DNA of 64,000 bases from Glomus cerebriforme. Lineage: Eukaryota > Glomeromycota > Glomeromycetes > Glomerales > Glomeraceae. The notes below the pieces were generated by a model. That model had not been told where the DNA came from and made no database searches. It saw only the letters and a program-made list of their open reading frames with translations. How positions within the stretch are numbered: position 1 is the stretch's first letter; every line of letters starts with the position of its first letter. Shown here piece by piece: positions 37,362-48,588 of this stretch. Location of the stretch: positions 53,395 through 117,394 of the forward strand of contig QKYT01000187.1 of NCBI GenBank assembly GCA_003550305.1, given 5' to 3'. The position numbers and the translations under genes were made by a program.

Positions 37362-38629
37362 ATGGACCCATTGTATAGACGCCGTATTCCAACGGGACAC
37401 GTGTCATTTGACGAATTGTATGTAAACAAAAAAAAAAAGAAATTAAAAAAATTTTATTATTTTGTTGCGTAAAACATTTTATAATTTGTTATATTAACAA
37501 TAATTGCGATGCAGATATGTGAAATTTTATGGCGATATTCCTGAGGAACAAGATTCACGGATATCCCAAAACGAATCATTCGAATCTCTGTATATAAAAT
37601 CTTGATTCGATGACATTTTCTATATTTAATTCAGTTCTGGAAATAATAACCCTATATTTTTGAACATTTAGGTATCAAAAATATCATAATGGCAATGCGG
37701 ACGATCGTCAACGCTCGTTTGATGACTTGTAAGTCTTTTTTTTTGCCACAAAATTTTTTTTGACGATTCAATTTATAAAATTTTCCTTATAGATATGTGA
37801 AATATGCAGATGAATTACAAGTTTTTGGTGGAGGAGACGATTCAATCGATTTTGTTTACACTCTTATTGATGATTCTTCAAATGGTAATATCATCAACCT
37901 CCATTTTTAAGTAGAATTATAAATTAATAAATTAACACAAATTTTATAGATTCCATTTTTTCAGTATCAGATACATCAAAACACGAATATACCTCACCAT
38001 TACAAACAAAATCAAACATGACTTTTTACCAAAAAACCAAGTCATCATTGCAAAAAGGAAATAGTAATACGCCTAAATTAAATACACAGCAAAAAATCGA
38101 TGTTCCTTTAATACTTCCTCCTGTTACAAATTCTCCTCAAAAAGAAATCTCATTTTCATTTTCTTCAGAAATCAAAGATAAATCTAAACAAAGATCTACT
38201 ATTTCTTCCTCCTTTTCACCAAAAAGTCCTATTAAACGAGATCCCGGAAAAATACAAACAAGAAGTTCAACTCGTCTTAACTCGACTTCATCACAAAAAA
38301 TACCTAAAATTATTAGTAATCCTCAAACAGATTCATCTAGAATTCTACATAACTATCGAACAAAGTCTTCTGATAGTTATATTGATGATACATCAACTCA
38401 AATTACACCAACAAATAAATCCGGAAAGAAACTTCAAAATCCAATTATTACTATACCTGAAATTGTCACAGACACTTTAAAATATATAGATAACAACAAA
38501 AAGAATAATTCAAAAGAAACAAATGGTGTAAATAAATATTCATTAAATAATCATTTTGACAATGATATTGAAGATAACGATGATCATCCAAAAAAGAAGG
38601 TGAAGTTAAATCGTTCAAAAAAAGCGTAG
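37362..38629 (+). CDS. Unknown serine-rich nuclear-looking protein with exon-encoded SFxxLYxK repeats
   Basis: I do not recognise this family. Five exons (37362-37417, 37515-37589, 37672-37728, 37793-37884, 37950-38629) join in phase to 319 residues. The N-terminal 70 residues contain three copies of a short motif: SFDELYVKFYGD, SFESLYQKYHNG and SFDDLYVKYADE. Each copy is cut by a phase-2 intron inside the Leu codon just before Tyr. Exons 2 and 3 are multiples of three, so either can be skipped without changing frame. The remaining 220 residues are Ser/Lys/Asn-rich and disordered, and end in an SV40-like basic signal (HPKKKVKLNRSKKA). The start is the ATG at 37362; an alternative upstream exon at 37251 can be spliced in phase only with a weak donor. 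Confidence 0.6.
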
Positions 38630-39282
38630 CATCACAAAAGAAATAAATTAATGCCATTGAAATGAACATCAAAATTATATTATTCTTTATATCTTTGTGA
38701 AAATTCACTGGAGAAGAGCTTGTCGAAATTTTATGTAATAAAAATTTTTCGCTTGGATTTATTTTTTATTTTTTTTTATTTAATGCTTTATTTACTTCAA
38801 ATAGACGATAAAATAATTAATTTAATGATAATATATGCCTATTAGTCAATTTTTGTATAAAGAAAAAAAAAAGAGAAAATACTACAGGTATCAAAACAAA
38901 TTATTAAACCAATAAATCTAAATATAAGATCACAAAGAATATCTTACTTCACATCTATATAATATCTGATATGCCTTTCTGTACATAGATAATACCTGTA
39001 TTAATGACACAAGATAAATCATTTCAATTCATTCCTCTAAAACTAATTGCTAGATACAAAAACTACATAATATTTACAACTATTGCAAAATATGTATTTA
39101 AGTGAATTTTTTTTTTAAAAAAAAACACTAAGGAAAATATTTTACTATATATATATAGAATGGCGATTCCAAATCGCCATTGGACCCTAATTAGTTACGC
39201 AAGTAGAATAAATGATTGAAACGATTGTATATGAAAAAAATTTTTTTTTTTTTTTTTGATGGTTTGAATGTATAGAATATGA
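38630..39282. other. Convergent intergenic region with a perfect hairpin
   Basis: AT-rich sequence between two gene ends. At 39159-39181 there is a perfect 10-bp inverted repeat (aatggcgatt) around a 3-base loop, directly after an (AT)n tract. T and A runs lie near 39110-39125 and 39238-39257. I see no gene. Confidence 0.55.
39159..39181. repeat. Perfect 10-bp stem, 3-base loop hairpin
   Basis: The phrase aatggcgatt, the loop cca and then aatcgccatt form an exact palindrome. It is more GC-rich than its surroundings and lies between two convergent genes, where a folded 3' end could matter. Any function is inference. Confidence 0.5.
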
Positions 39283-42200
39283 TTATTGTTGTCTCCCACT
39301 TAATGTAACTCCACGAGAAACATTCATCAACGATTGTTGTTGATGTTTTTCATAGTTACCTTCAATGTTCGTTTTGTTATTATTTGTTGTTGTACTTGAT
39401 GTTGGTGACAAATTTATTGTTGAAGCGGGAACCTGTCCACTTGTTGCTGGAGGACTCCCATTATTTGTTTTCACCAATGGTTCCCATGTTTTAATTTTAA
39501 ATCGAACTCCTCTGAAAGATTGGACCGCTTTGTTTGCTTCGCGCGCATTTCTGAATATTGCAAGAATAGTTGGTTTTTTGTTCGGTGAATTGTTCGATGG
39601 ACTAACACGCTTGATAGTCGCATTCAATAATGCAATGTCCATAAGTTCATCCGATTCAGCAAAATCGTAAAGTTCAAGTATATGATGTGGTTTTTGTGGT
39701 TCATTGGCTAAAAGAAATAATAATATATATATTATTATTAATAAAATCATATTATATCACCCAAATAAACAATAATATTATAATATTACCTTCACTTGGT
39801 TTTACACCTTCATACGGTACTTGCATAGAATAATCAAATAGAAGCGAACCGTCTTTACTATTCTTTTTATTATTATTATTACCGTTACCCGATGGTGATG
39901 TGGAAGATGCTCGATTGTGATGGTGATGATGATTATGGTTGTTATGATTATTATGATTGTTATGATGATTCCTGCTTTGTTGAGAGCTGTTCGACGAAAG
40001 GCTTAAAGAACGCATCATAGTACCATCCACAACAGAATTGTTACTAGCATTATTGTTATTGTTCTCGTTCGTGTTCTTACGACGATTATTAGAATTATTG
40101 TTTGGTGGCAATGTCGTTACCTTTCTTGTTGATCCTCCAGACCATGGCATTGAAGAAGAATTATTATTAACTGACGGGGAAACAACCTTGGATGACATAA
40201 TTGGCTGAGTAGGTCTTGGTGGTAATGATGATACATATGGTGGGACGGATGATACTTGAGGTGCGTTATTAACTGGTAGTGATGTAACGGGGGCTTTATT
40301 ATAAGGAGCTGTAGTTGAGGTAGGAAGATTGTTAAGATTGTTTGGATTATTTGGATTATTTGGATTATTTGGATCAAATAGCTCCGATGACTTTGGAGGT
40401 CTTATTGCACCTGTTGTTGTCATATTTGGCTGTGCTGGCTGAGGTGCGAATCCCATAATAGGTGGCGGCACCATACGCTGCATATTTACGTATTCTTGAG
40501 GAACTGGCCCTGGAAATATTTGGTTGCCATTATTGTTACGACGTGGTCCTGATGGTTGTACAGACATTGGAGGGGGGATCATTCCTGTATACATGTGAGG
40601 CGGTATTATTGGCATTCCTGGCGCATTCTGAATTGGAAATTCGTTCGACGTTTGAGATTGATTATAAACTTGTGAATCGGGGGAATTATTCCAAACAGAA
40701 TTAAAGAACTATATTGGATATCAATAGTCGGTAATATAAAAAAGAGTTAGAACAATTTTCCGAAAATAATGATACTTCCTAAATCAAAAACATAAATCCA
40801 ATACATTAAAAAAAATATAATTACCGGAACGTCACGTTGTTGAGATTGAGGATTAAATGAAGTTCTGTTGTTCGTTCTTTTCTGTTCCGATTGACGATCA
40901 TTCATTTTATTTTCATTAACTTCGTTTCCTGGCATAGTTCCCCGATGATGTTTATTAGTCCAAATAGAATTACCACTATCAAACCCAGAATGAGTAGAAA
41001 TAGGAGCAGTAGTACCTTCACGAGACTTATTTGAATTACCATCACCTGATGACACGGAAGTCATTATATGATTGGCTTCACTAACGGGTTGTGCATATGG
41101 ATTCTGTGGGTACGCGTGTTTTAAGTTACTTTGCGATTGATTCTGAACAAAATTTGTATCATTCTGTGTTGCTGGTCGGGGAGGTAAAAATGAATTTGGA
41201 TTATTCTGTTGATGATTGAACAAAGATGAACCTCCACTTATTTCTTGGGAAGGACCGTTAAATGATTCCCATACATTTCTAACACCTGGACGTCCATAAG
41301 GTTGACCAAGTGCATTCCACTCGGGCATATAATGATTCGGCATGTGTGGCTGCATATCGGGTGGTAAAATTGGTTGCATATGCAACATATTAACGTCATA
41401 CATATTCATAGGCGTACCAAAAAATGGAGGACCAAAATGACCAGAATGCATCATTTGTGGCGGTCCGGGGAAGTTTGGAATTGGACGTCCTTGCTTCATA
41501 AACATTGGAGGATTGTATGGAAAAGGTTGTACTCTTGCTGGCTGTTGTTGTCGATTCTTTGTGTTATTTCCATTATTTTTATTATTATTAGAATTTTTGT
41601 TATTTCCAACAGTCCTATTTCCTTGCTGTGACTGTTTACCATTCTTATTGTTGTTCCCACCTTTGCTGTTTTGTTGCTGATTCCCTTTGGACTTGTTGGA
41701 AGATGATGAATCATTGTTCTGCGTATCACTGGTAGTTGAAATACTAGAATTTTTCACACTAGGACTCGAACTCATAGAACCTTCTGTGTCTTCTTGTTCA
41801 TTCTCCCCATTTTTTTGTTCCAAGTCTTTAAATATTCTTGCCCGAGCCTTTTGATACGCAGCTTCTCGTTCCTCAATTGTTAAAATTTTACGTTCACCTT
41901 CAGAGTTACTATCCGAATCTCCAGTAGATCTAAGTTGTCCTTGAGGGTGCGTTTGTTGTCGTCTCATGATTTTCACTGATTTTTCAGGTTTCTCCTCCTC
42001 TTGTTCAAGAAGATCAGAAAATCTGAGAATAGGTCTAAAGATGAATAATAATAATGCAAAGTCAGAAATTATAATTCATACATTATTCAAATGATTTTTT
42101 TTTAAAAACAATACTTACATCTGAGTTTCTGCAGACTTATACAGGACAACAGCCTTTCCACTAGTATCGACAACATGTGATAATTTGAAATATTGTGCAA

Positions 42201-42886
42201 CACGATGAACAATAAGTCTTTGGTAGGAATTCATGGGTGGAAATTCTAATCGTGTGCGACTAAAAGCGATAAATGTTTTTAATTAATAAAAAATCAATTA
42301 AGTTATATGCAATACTTGTCAATTAATAAAAATTACATACTTTTTTTCTTTTATAAACCTCTCCATTTCCTGATCTAATTTTAGGAGAAATAGTCTGTCT
42401 TTTTGATTCTTGAGAGCAGCCAATAAGAATCCATCAAGGCCAGTGTTGAAATCGATCTCACCAATAAGATGTGCGGCTTGCTCTGCCGTCAGTTCACTTT
42501 CAAGGCTTGGTGATGACGTACCAGATCTATTAGGGGTTGGTAATAATTCATACGATTGAACAACATTACTAGCTCCTGTATTATTCGTAGGACTGCTGTT
42601 ATCATTATTAGTCGCATTATTATTATTGTTTGGATTTCGCTTCAACAGTACAATCTTCTTGACCTCAGTTGTCGAAGTTGTATTTGTTGAAGACGAATCA
42701 TCAACGACAACGTTATTGATAGAAGACGAGGTTTCAGAAACGGACGTGACAAAAGAAGGCTTTAATGAAAAACAATGTTGAATTAGAATGATAAATTGAA
42801 ATTATGATGGCTAACGAGTCGTCCTTTGAAACTATACATCAGAAGCAATAAATTCTTACCATATTTTGGGATAAGCTCTTTGACAT
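39283..42886 (-). CDS. R3H-SUZ domain RNA-binding protein
   Basis: This gene of about eight exons encodes roughly 1,000 residues. Exon 1 is nine codons (MSKSLSQNM). After a Ser/Thr/Asn-rich leader comes the R3H region: FLLALKLDQEMERFIKEKK-like helices (seen as RLFLLKLDQEMERFIKEKK), then RTRLEFPPMNSYQRLIVHRV and AQYFKLSHVVDTSGKAVVLY. The SUZ motif follows (ILTIEEREAAYQKARARIF). The middle is Gln/Asn/Pro/Met-rich, with tracts such as NPNNPNNPNNPNN and a His-Asn run. The C-terminal folded region (HHILELYDFAESDELMDIAL, then ILAIFRNAREANKAVQSFRG) looks like an RRM-type fold. R3H-SUZ proteins bind mRNA in the cytoplasm and often join RNP granules; the prion-like centre fits that. The exact orthologue is uncertain. 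Confidence 0.85.
40340..40376 (-). repeat. 9-bp minisatellite coding for NPN repeats
   Basis: Tandem copies of a 9-base unit (ggattattt on the plus strand) encode Asn-Pro-Asn repeats in the R3H-SUZ protein. Copy number in such tracts usually varies between strains. Confidence 0.7.
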
Positions 42887-43532
42887 TCTTTGTCTAGCGC
42901 AAAGTTTTTCTGCACAGACACTTTCTAATGAGATTGTCAGAAATTTTGATAATAAAAATATATAGAAATAAAAAAAACCGAGACTAGATAGATGTAGAAA
43001 GTTGTAAAATATTTAGAATCTATATTACACAGGTTAGTTAAATTTTTATAGAAATAGAAATTATAAGAGAATTAAATACGAAACAATATTGATAAATAAG
43101 ATATATGTAATTAAAAAATATGAAAATAAGAAAGTGCTTGTGCATTCGTTGTCACCATACGCCAGATCAGAAAAAGGGATTGACGCAAACACGGCAAAGA
43201 AGTCGTGGACACCAACCAATTCTTTTTATGATCAAGACATTCTCGTTGGCCTCGAAGACGGACCAATTGGTTTAATTAAAGGTAAATACTCTCGAAATAG
43301 GAGCGAAAGATCAATGTCTAAAAAGTTAATAGGAAGACGTATTTTCCGCTAGAGAAAAGTTACGGAGTATTAACTTTTTTGTTGAAGCAGTCAACGTCTA
43401 GTTATCTATTGTAAAGGACTTAATGAGTTCCTGATTAGTTGTTTGTTGTGCAAAAAAAAAAAAGAATAAAAGAAAATAAAATTGAGATTTCCTGTTGTAT
43501 AATTGCATTAAACCAATAGGATTCAGGATTAA
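42887..43532. other. Upstream region of the R3H-SUZ gene with a possible small plus-strand frame
   Basis: The left part should hold the promoter of the minus-strand R3H-SUZ gene. A plus-strand frame ending at 43352 (SFYDQDILVGLEDGPIGLIK, then RSMSKKLIGRRIFR) has balanced codon use and may be the last exon of an unknown gene. I cannot find its other exons or a family for it. Confidence 0.35.
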
Positions 43533-43760
43533 TTAGTATGGGATGATTATGATATGATCTACATATAAAGAGAAGTTCTCGTTTATCACATTTATAACGC
43601 CGCGCTTGTGATAAATTAAATTTATTAGAGTACAAAAGCCAAAAAAGTAACCAGAAATAGGTGACTGGCCATCAACTTCCGATTTCCGGCTTTCGTCTCT
43701 TAATCTGGATCGTTTCTCAACAAAAGCTTCAATAACATTATTCGATTGATCGCTAACCAT
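43533..43760 (-). CDS. Hypothetical short protein divergent from HEM3
   Basis: An ATG at 43760 opens a frame beginning MVSDQSNNVIEAFVEKRSRL and DESRKSEVDGQSPIS. This looks coding up to a likely donor (GGTTAC) near 43650; beyond it the frame reads like intron. A possible next exon after the acceptor at about 43353 would stop after a few codons. I do not recognise it. It is 78 bp from the divergent HEM3 start, so it could also be a leader transcript. Confidence 0.3.
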   Translation of the reverse strand: MVSDQSNNVIEAFVEKRSRLRDESRKSEVDGQSPISGYFFGFCTLINLIYHKRGVINVINENFSLYVDHIIIIPY

Positions 43761-43838
43761 ATTTGCATTGCATCACTATTTATACCCGAAAATGCAGATC
43801 ATTCAACTTAGGAAATTTTTTTTTTTTTATCTTTTATA

Positions 43839-45003
43839 ATGTCTTCGAGTTCTGAGAAAATTAATACTTATACAATTGGTAGCCGTGAATCCCAATTAGC
43901 TATGATTCAAACTAAACATGTAAAACAACTCTTAGAAGCTTCATATCCTAACCACTCATTTCCTATTACAGGCATGACAACCATAGGTGACAAAAATCTT
44001 TCCCAACCTTTATTTCAAATAGGTGAAAAATCATTATTCACTAAGGAACTTGAAGTAGCATTACAAAACAAAATTGTAGATTTAGTTGTTCATAGTCTTA
44101 AAGACTTACCTACTATTCTTCCAGAAGGAATGACGATTGCAGCTATTCTGAAACGAGAAAATCCAAGTGATGCTCTTGTCATTAAAAAAGGTTTATCATA
44201 CAAGTCAGTAGATGAACTTCCAAAAGGAAGTGTAATTGGTACTAGCAGTGTTAGAAGAATGGCTCAAATGAAAGCTGCTTTTCCGGATTTAGTGTTTCAG
44301 GACGCTGTACGATTTTATTTTTCTTTTTAATATGATGTTTTCATTTGTTTGGTAATTATTATAATTATTAATTAACAATTTTTTATGAATCAAACATATA
44401 AAGAGAGGAAATTTGTAAGTTATCTTTTCTTATATATTTTTTTTCCTTAACGAAATTTAAGAAAAGACTATAATTCCTTTCAGAAATACAAGACTTAGAA
44501 AATTAGATGACCAAAATGGACCATATTCTGCCCTTGTTTTAGCTGTAGCAGGTCTTGAACGCTTAGAAATGAGTGATCGGATCTCACAAATTCTTCCACC
44601 AAATATTATGTTACATGCGGTTGGGCAAGGTGCATTAGCTGTAGAATGTCGAGTTGATGATAAACAAATTATTGAACTACTTTCCGTGCTCGAAGATAAA
44701 GACACAAGATTGAGATGTTCAGCAGAACGTTCACTATTGAGAACTTTAGAAGGTGGATGTAGTGTCCCTATTGGTGTGAATACAGAATTCATAGAGACAC
44801 AAAATGGAACACGAGAATTGAAATTATTAGGATTAGTCGCAAGGCTGGATGGATCAGAAATTATTAAAGCTGAAGCCCAAAAAAACGTCGATGAGGGTGG
44901 AGTCGAGACAGCAGATGAACTTGGTAAAGAGGTCGCCAGGATTTTGATAGAAAAAGGAGCAAATAGTATATTGGAAGAATTGAAAATTTTACGACAAAAA
45001 TAA
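43839..45003 (+). CDS. HEM3: Porphobilinogen deaminase (hydroxymethylbilane synthase)
   Basis: Three exons (43839-44306, 44404-44414, 44484-45003) encode 332 residues. The enzyme joins four porphobilinogens into hydroxymethylbilane in heme synthesis. Visible features are IGSRESQLAMIQTKHVKQ, GEKSLFTKELEVALQ, VVHSLKDLPT with the catalytic Asp, IGTSSVRRMAQ, RGNLNTRLRKLD, HAVGQGALAVECR and the cofactor loop LRTLEGGCSVPIGV with the dipyrromethane-binding Cys. The conserved arginine-containing block RGNL is supplied by an 11-nt microexon. Reading straight through the first exon instead gives a stop after a few codons, so the microexon is required. The small C-terminal domain is complete. Confidence 0.95.
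44404..44414 (+). other. 11-nt microexon in HEM3 encoding RGN(L)
   Basis: The exon agaggaaattt lies between an ataaag acceptor and a gtaagt donor. It joins FQDA on the left to (L)NTRLRKLD on the right, rebuilding the family's conserved RGNLNTRL block in frame: 11 + 520 nt of exon 3 is an exact number of codons, and exon 1 ends in phase 0. Confidence 0.9.
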
Positions 45004-45288
45004 TAAAATGATTTATTAATACAAAAATTTAAAATCTTGCTTTTAATTTTTGTCGTATACTTACTTATTTATAATCTCATCAAATTTACATATCATTATT
45101 AATGTTTCAGAGGAAGGACGTACACTATATATACTTTTTTTTTATATTGAGTCAGTGATATTATATATACAGTGGAACAGATTCCCGGAATAATTCTTAC
45201 TCTGCTTTCATTTTTTAACACTAATGCCGGTTAAATGAGAAAAGAATTTAAGAAATTTCATTCAGAATTGAAATATTTTCAATTCATT
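45004..45288. other. Convergent intergenic region
   Basis: A short AT-rich flank between HEM3 (+) and the Rim2-like carrier (-). I see nothing in it. Confidence 0.6.
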
Positions 45289-46885
45289 TTATTCCACAGA
45301 TTTCGATGATTTGATTTTATTGGCCCCACCGTAATGTAAAATAGCTTCATAACAAAAAAACATGATAATAGCATTTGGTACAACACGAATTAAATGAGCG
45401 GTCATACCACCATACATTGCTGCAATACCTTCTTCTTGAAGAATTGTCTTAATGCATTGTATAAGTCCTTTATACTTAACTTCGCCATTTTCAGGAAGTT
45501 GGCGCATACGAGTTCTGACAACCTTTTGAATTCAAAATATATTAATAATTTAAATAAACTGAAAGTTTATTTTGTTTTTAAAAATGTATAAACATACTTC
45601 ATGAGGATAACTAATGCCAGCAGCAATAAGCTTTGAGAAAGCAGCAGCAGTTAACTTATCAGACCACTGCCATCTGTCACTAGATTGCATCAAATTTCCG
45701 GATGCAATTTGTTTTCTCTCTCGTTTTTCTGCAAATGCTAGTTTAAAATATTCATATGTTACCCATTGTATAGTACTTTCAATAACACCTATATTATCAT
45801 AAGAATATTCATTAGAATGAAAACTAGCCAAATGATAAGTTCAATAAATATTTATCTGTTAATTATACCTAAATATGATGCACTAAGTCCTTTATACAAT
45901 GCTCGTATACCTTCTTCTTTAACCACTTTTCTAACACAATCTAAAGAATTCTTATATTTTATAGGAACTTGTTTTTGATTATTTGATGATTGAAGTTGCA
46001 TTCGAGTTTTCACAAGCCATATCGGATTTGTTGCAGTTGATGTGGTAATTCCTGTTTATAGAAATTTCTTAGAGAATATAAAAGGTTGAAATCTAAAGTG
46101 AATTTAAAATTAAAACAAACCTGCTATGAATGCAGCTGTCAAATGAATCAATGAAGTTTCTTGACCTCCATTCAATTCTGTCAAAATTCTCTTCCCATTA
46201 CCATAAGTAAAGAAATTAATTGATCTAGAAATAAAACAAGGTACAATTTAATAATTTACTCGATTTACAAAGGAAATCAAATTAATAATAAAATACCTAG
46301 ATGGTACAACTCCAACCAAATTTGGACCTAACCCTTTAAATAATGCTTTCCACCCTTCATTATGATACACATTTCTAAAAAAAATAAATTGTAAATCAAT
46401 ATAATAGATTTCTAAAAATGAAAAATAAATTGTTAAAAACGGTTCATACGATAAAATTTTGCCTGTTTGTATAAAATGTCCTAAGATTGGAATAGCTGTT
46501 CCACCAGAGTTTGGCATTACTCTCATTCTTTGTAGATAATACGTTGACTAATTACAAAACAGACCTTTTTAAATAATTTAACTAATTTCAGCAGGTTGAA
46601 TAAAAAATTATATGAAATACTTGTAAACGTGTTTTAACAACATCCAATGGTGAAGTTACGGTTGCTCCAACCATGCCTCCAACACTTAAGTTTGAAAATT
46701 CAAAAATGAGAAAATGTTATTAAAGTTGCTTTTCAATTAACATAGAGCACTAACCCTCCGGCCACGAAATGTAGCCATGCCTTATTTGTTTCTTGCCTTT
46801 GCGTAGAAGTTGGTGAGCGTGATATAACAGAAGTTTGTGTGGAAAAGTTCAAAGGTTTTTGATTATTTGCTGTTGTTGCAGCCAT
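45289..46885 (-). CDS. RIM2: Mitochondrial pyrimidine nucleotide carrier (Rim2/SLC25A33-36 type)
   Basis: This gene of about seven exons starts at the ATG at 46885 ([14 protein letters not shown]). It shows the three-fold mitochondrial carrier repeat, with signature motifs [20 protein letters not shown] and PHEVVRTRMR. The partner motifs include [40 protein letters not shown] and [20 protein letters not shown]. The Trp in the second signature (PIWLVKTR) and the [11 protein letters not shown] stretch are typical of the Rim2/PNC branch. That branch exchanges pyrimidine nucleotides across the inner mitochondrial membrane and supports mitochondrial DNA upkeep. Six transmembrane helices are expected. 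The third signature motif is interrupted by an intron. Confidence 0.93.
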
Positions 46886-47173
46886 TTCTATAATTTGGAG
46901 AACGATCAAAAGCTGATAAAATTGATACAATTCTCCAGATGGCAGATGCTAACTTACTTATTTTAGAAATTAAACTTGTTCAGCCAATCATATTCCAATT
47001 TATTTAAATTTAAATGATCATGTAATGATCGACAGATCTTCCAGATTATCAATCATCATCAAAGAGGACAAGAAAATTTGTGAAAAGCCACCTAAAATTT
47101 TTTTTTGACGGTATCAGATAGTAGCAATTCTAAAACGATACCGTTGGTGTAGAAGGTTCACCTTTGTAACATA
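46886..47173. promoter_or_regulatory. Divergent promoter of RIM2 and NAC alpha
   Basis: A 288-bp gap lies between two outward-facing starts. The part near 47096-47160 contains a T run and the phrase ggtgtagaaggttcacc just before the NAC alpha ATG. Shared regulation is inferred from the layout. Confidence 0.45.
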
Positions 47174-48138
47174 ATGGCTAGCGCAGAACAAAAAAATGAT
47201 GCCAGCGAAAGAATCAAAATTGAGGAAATTGAAACTGAAACAAAAGAAGTTAAAATAGAGAGTTCTTCGGGTGAAGGTAGCAGTAAGATTATTGAAATTG
47301 AATCTACAGATAATAAAAAGACAACTACTGTTGTTGAATCGGAAGAAGATTCTGATGAAGATATCCCAGAATTAGAAGAGGAAGGTATCGTTCCTCCTGG
47401 TATTGCACAAGCTGATATTAACAAAATTCAGAGTCGTGGAGAAAAAAAAGCTCGTAAGGCTATGCAGAAATTAGGATTGAAAGTTGTACCAGGAATTAAT
47501 CGCGTTACTATCCGGAGGCCAAAAAATGTATGTTTAAATTTAATGAACTTTTTGCATCATATGAAGATGGTTAATTAGTTTTGCGTGATTTTTCGGCAAA
47601 ATTGTAAATATGAAATCAAATAATCTTAATTTTAGATCCTCCTTGTTGTTTCTAATCCTGATGTTTATAAATCTCCCAATTCTGACTGCTACATTGTGTT
47701 CGGTGAAGCTAAAGTTGAGGATCTTAACTCTCAGGCTCAAGCTAACGCTGCTCAGCAGTTCCAAGCTGTTGAGGCTGCGGCTACTTCTGCTGCTCAAGAT
47801 GCCATTAAAGTAGATGAAGAAGCTGCTGAGGAAGAAGATGAGGAGGAAGATTTGACTGTGGATGAATCTAACGTTGAGGCTAAGGACGTCGAATTGGTCA
47901 TGCAACAAGCTGTACGTTATTGTCATAATTCACTCGTTTATTTTTAATGACACAAATTAAAAACAATTTATATATTTTTTTCTAGAATGTGTCTCGTGCT
48001 AAAGCCATAAAAGCGTTGAAGAATCATAATAACGATATCGTTGATGCTATTATGGTAAGTTTTAAAATAAATATTTATTTAATTATTTATTTATACTAAT
48101 CATCATTTTAAACAATGTAGTCTGTTCAGCTTCCATAA
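47174..48138 (+). CDS. EGD2: Nascent polypeptide-associated complex subunit alpha
   Basis: Four exons begin at [15 protein letters not shown] and end SVQLP at 48138. The acidic N-terminus ([17 protein letters not shown]) is longer than in yeast. The NAC domain reads [20 protein letters not shown], then [32 protein letters not shown] and [22 protein letters not shown]-terminal UBA domain ([20 protein letters not shown], then [13 protein letters not shown]) is split by two introns. The protein pairs with NAC beta at the ribosome exit tunnel and shields emerging chains. Confidence 0.95.
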
Positions 48139-48588
48139 AATTTATTCCTTCATGCAACATTTGCAATCACATATTTTCTTCGATGAAAAAAGCGAAGATT
48201 TATTATTTCTATTATTATTTTATGAAAACAAAAAATAGTTATTTTTTAAAAGGACTTTGTCAAATAAATTTTTTTTTTTTTAATTTTGTGTAAACCACGT
48301 GAATTATCATGTAATATGTGTGTAACATGTAATATATCACTATGTTTAACAAACAAATAAAATTAATACCTTTTAAATTAACGAATTTCTGATCTCTACA
48401 GTTTTCTTCTATTTGGCATTTAAAAACGTTGGGAAACCTACTGAAGATTATTTCAAATTTTAAACGTCTTAATATAGGTTAAATAGAAATCATTAGAAAA
48501 GTCGATAAATTTAAACGGTAGATCACATTTCTGAGAACTTATATTTTTTTTAAACTTTAAATCTCCAGCTTACACTTGTTAGCTTTAA
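48139..48588. other. Intergenic region between NAC alpha and the CreC gene
   Basis: 3' flank of NAC alpha followed by the promoter of the WD-repeat gene, both plus strand. It contains CCACGTGA at 48296-48303 and no coding exon that I can see. Confidence 0.55.

Noticed and set aside
40117..40377. Alternative frame with many Ile and His residues in the R3H-SUZ gene
   Set aside because: Product of low-complexity repeats read out of frame; the main frame carries the family domains.
47158..47424. Serine-rich minus-strand frame near NAC alpha
   Set aside because: It is the complement of the acidic NAC alpha N-terminus; the composition is a by-product of Glu/Asp codons.
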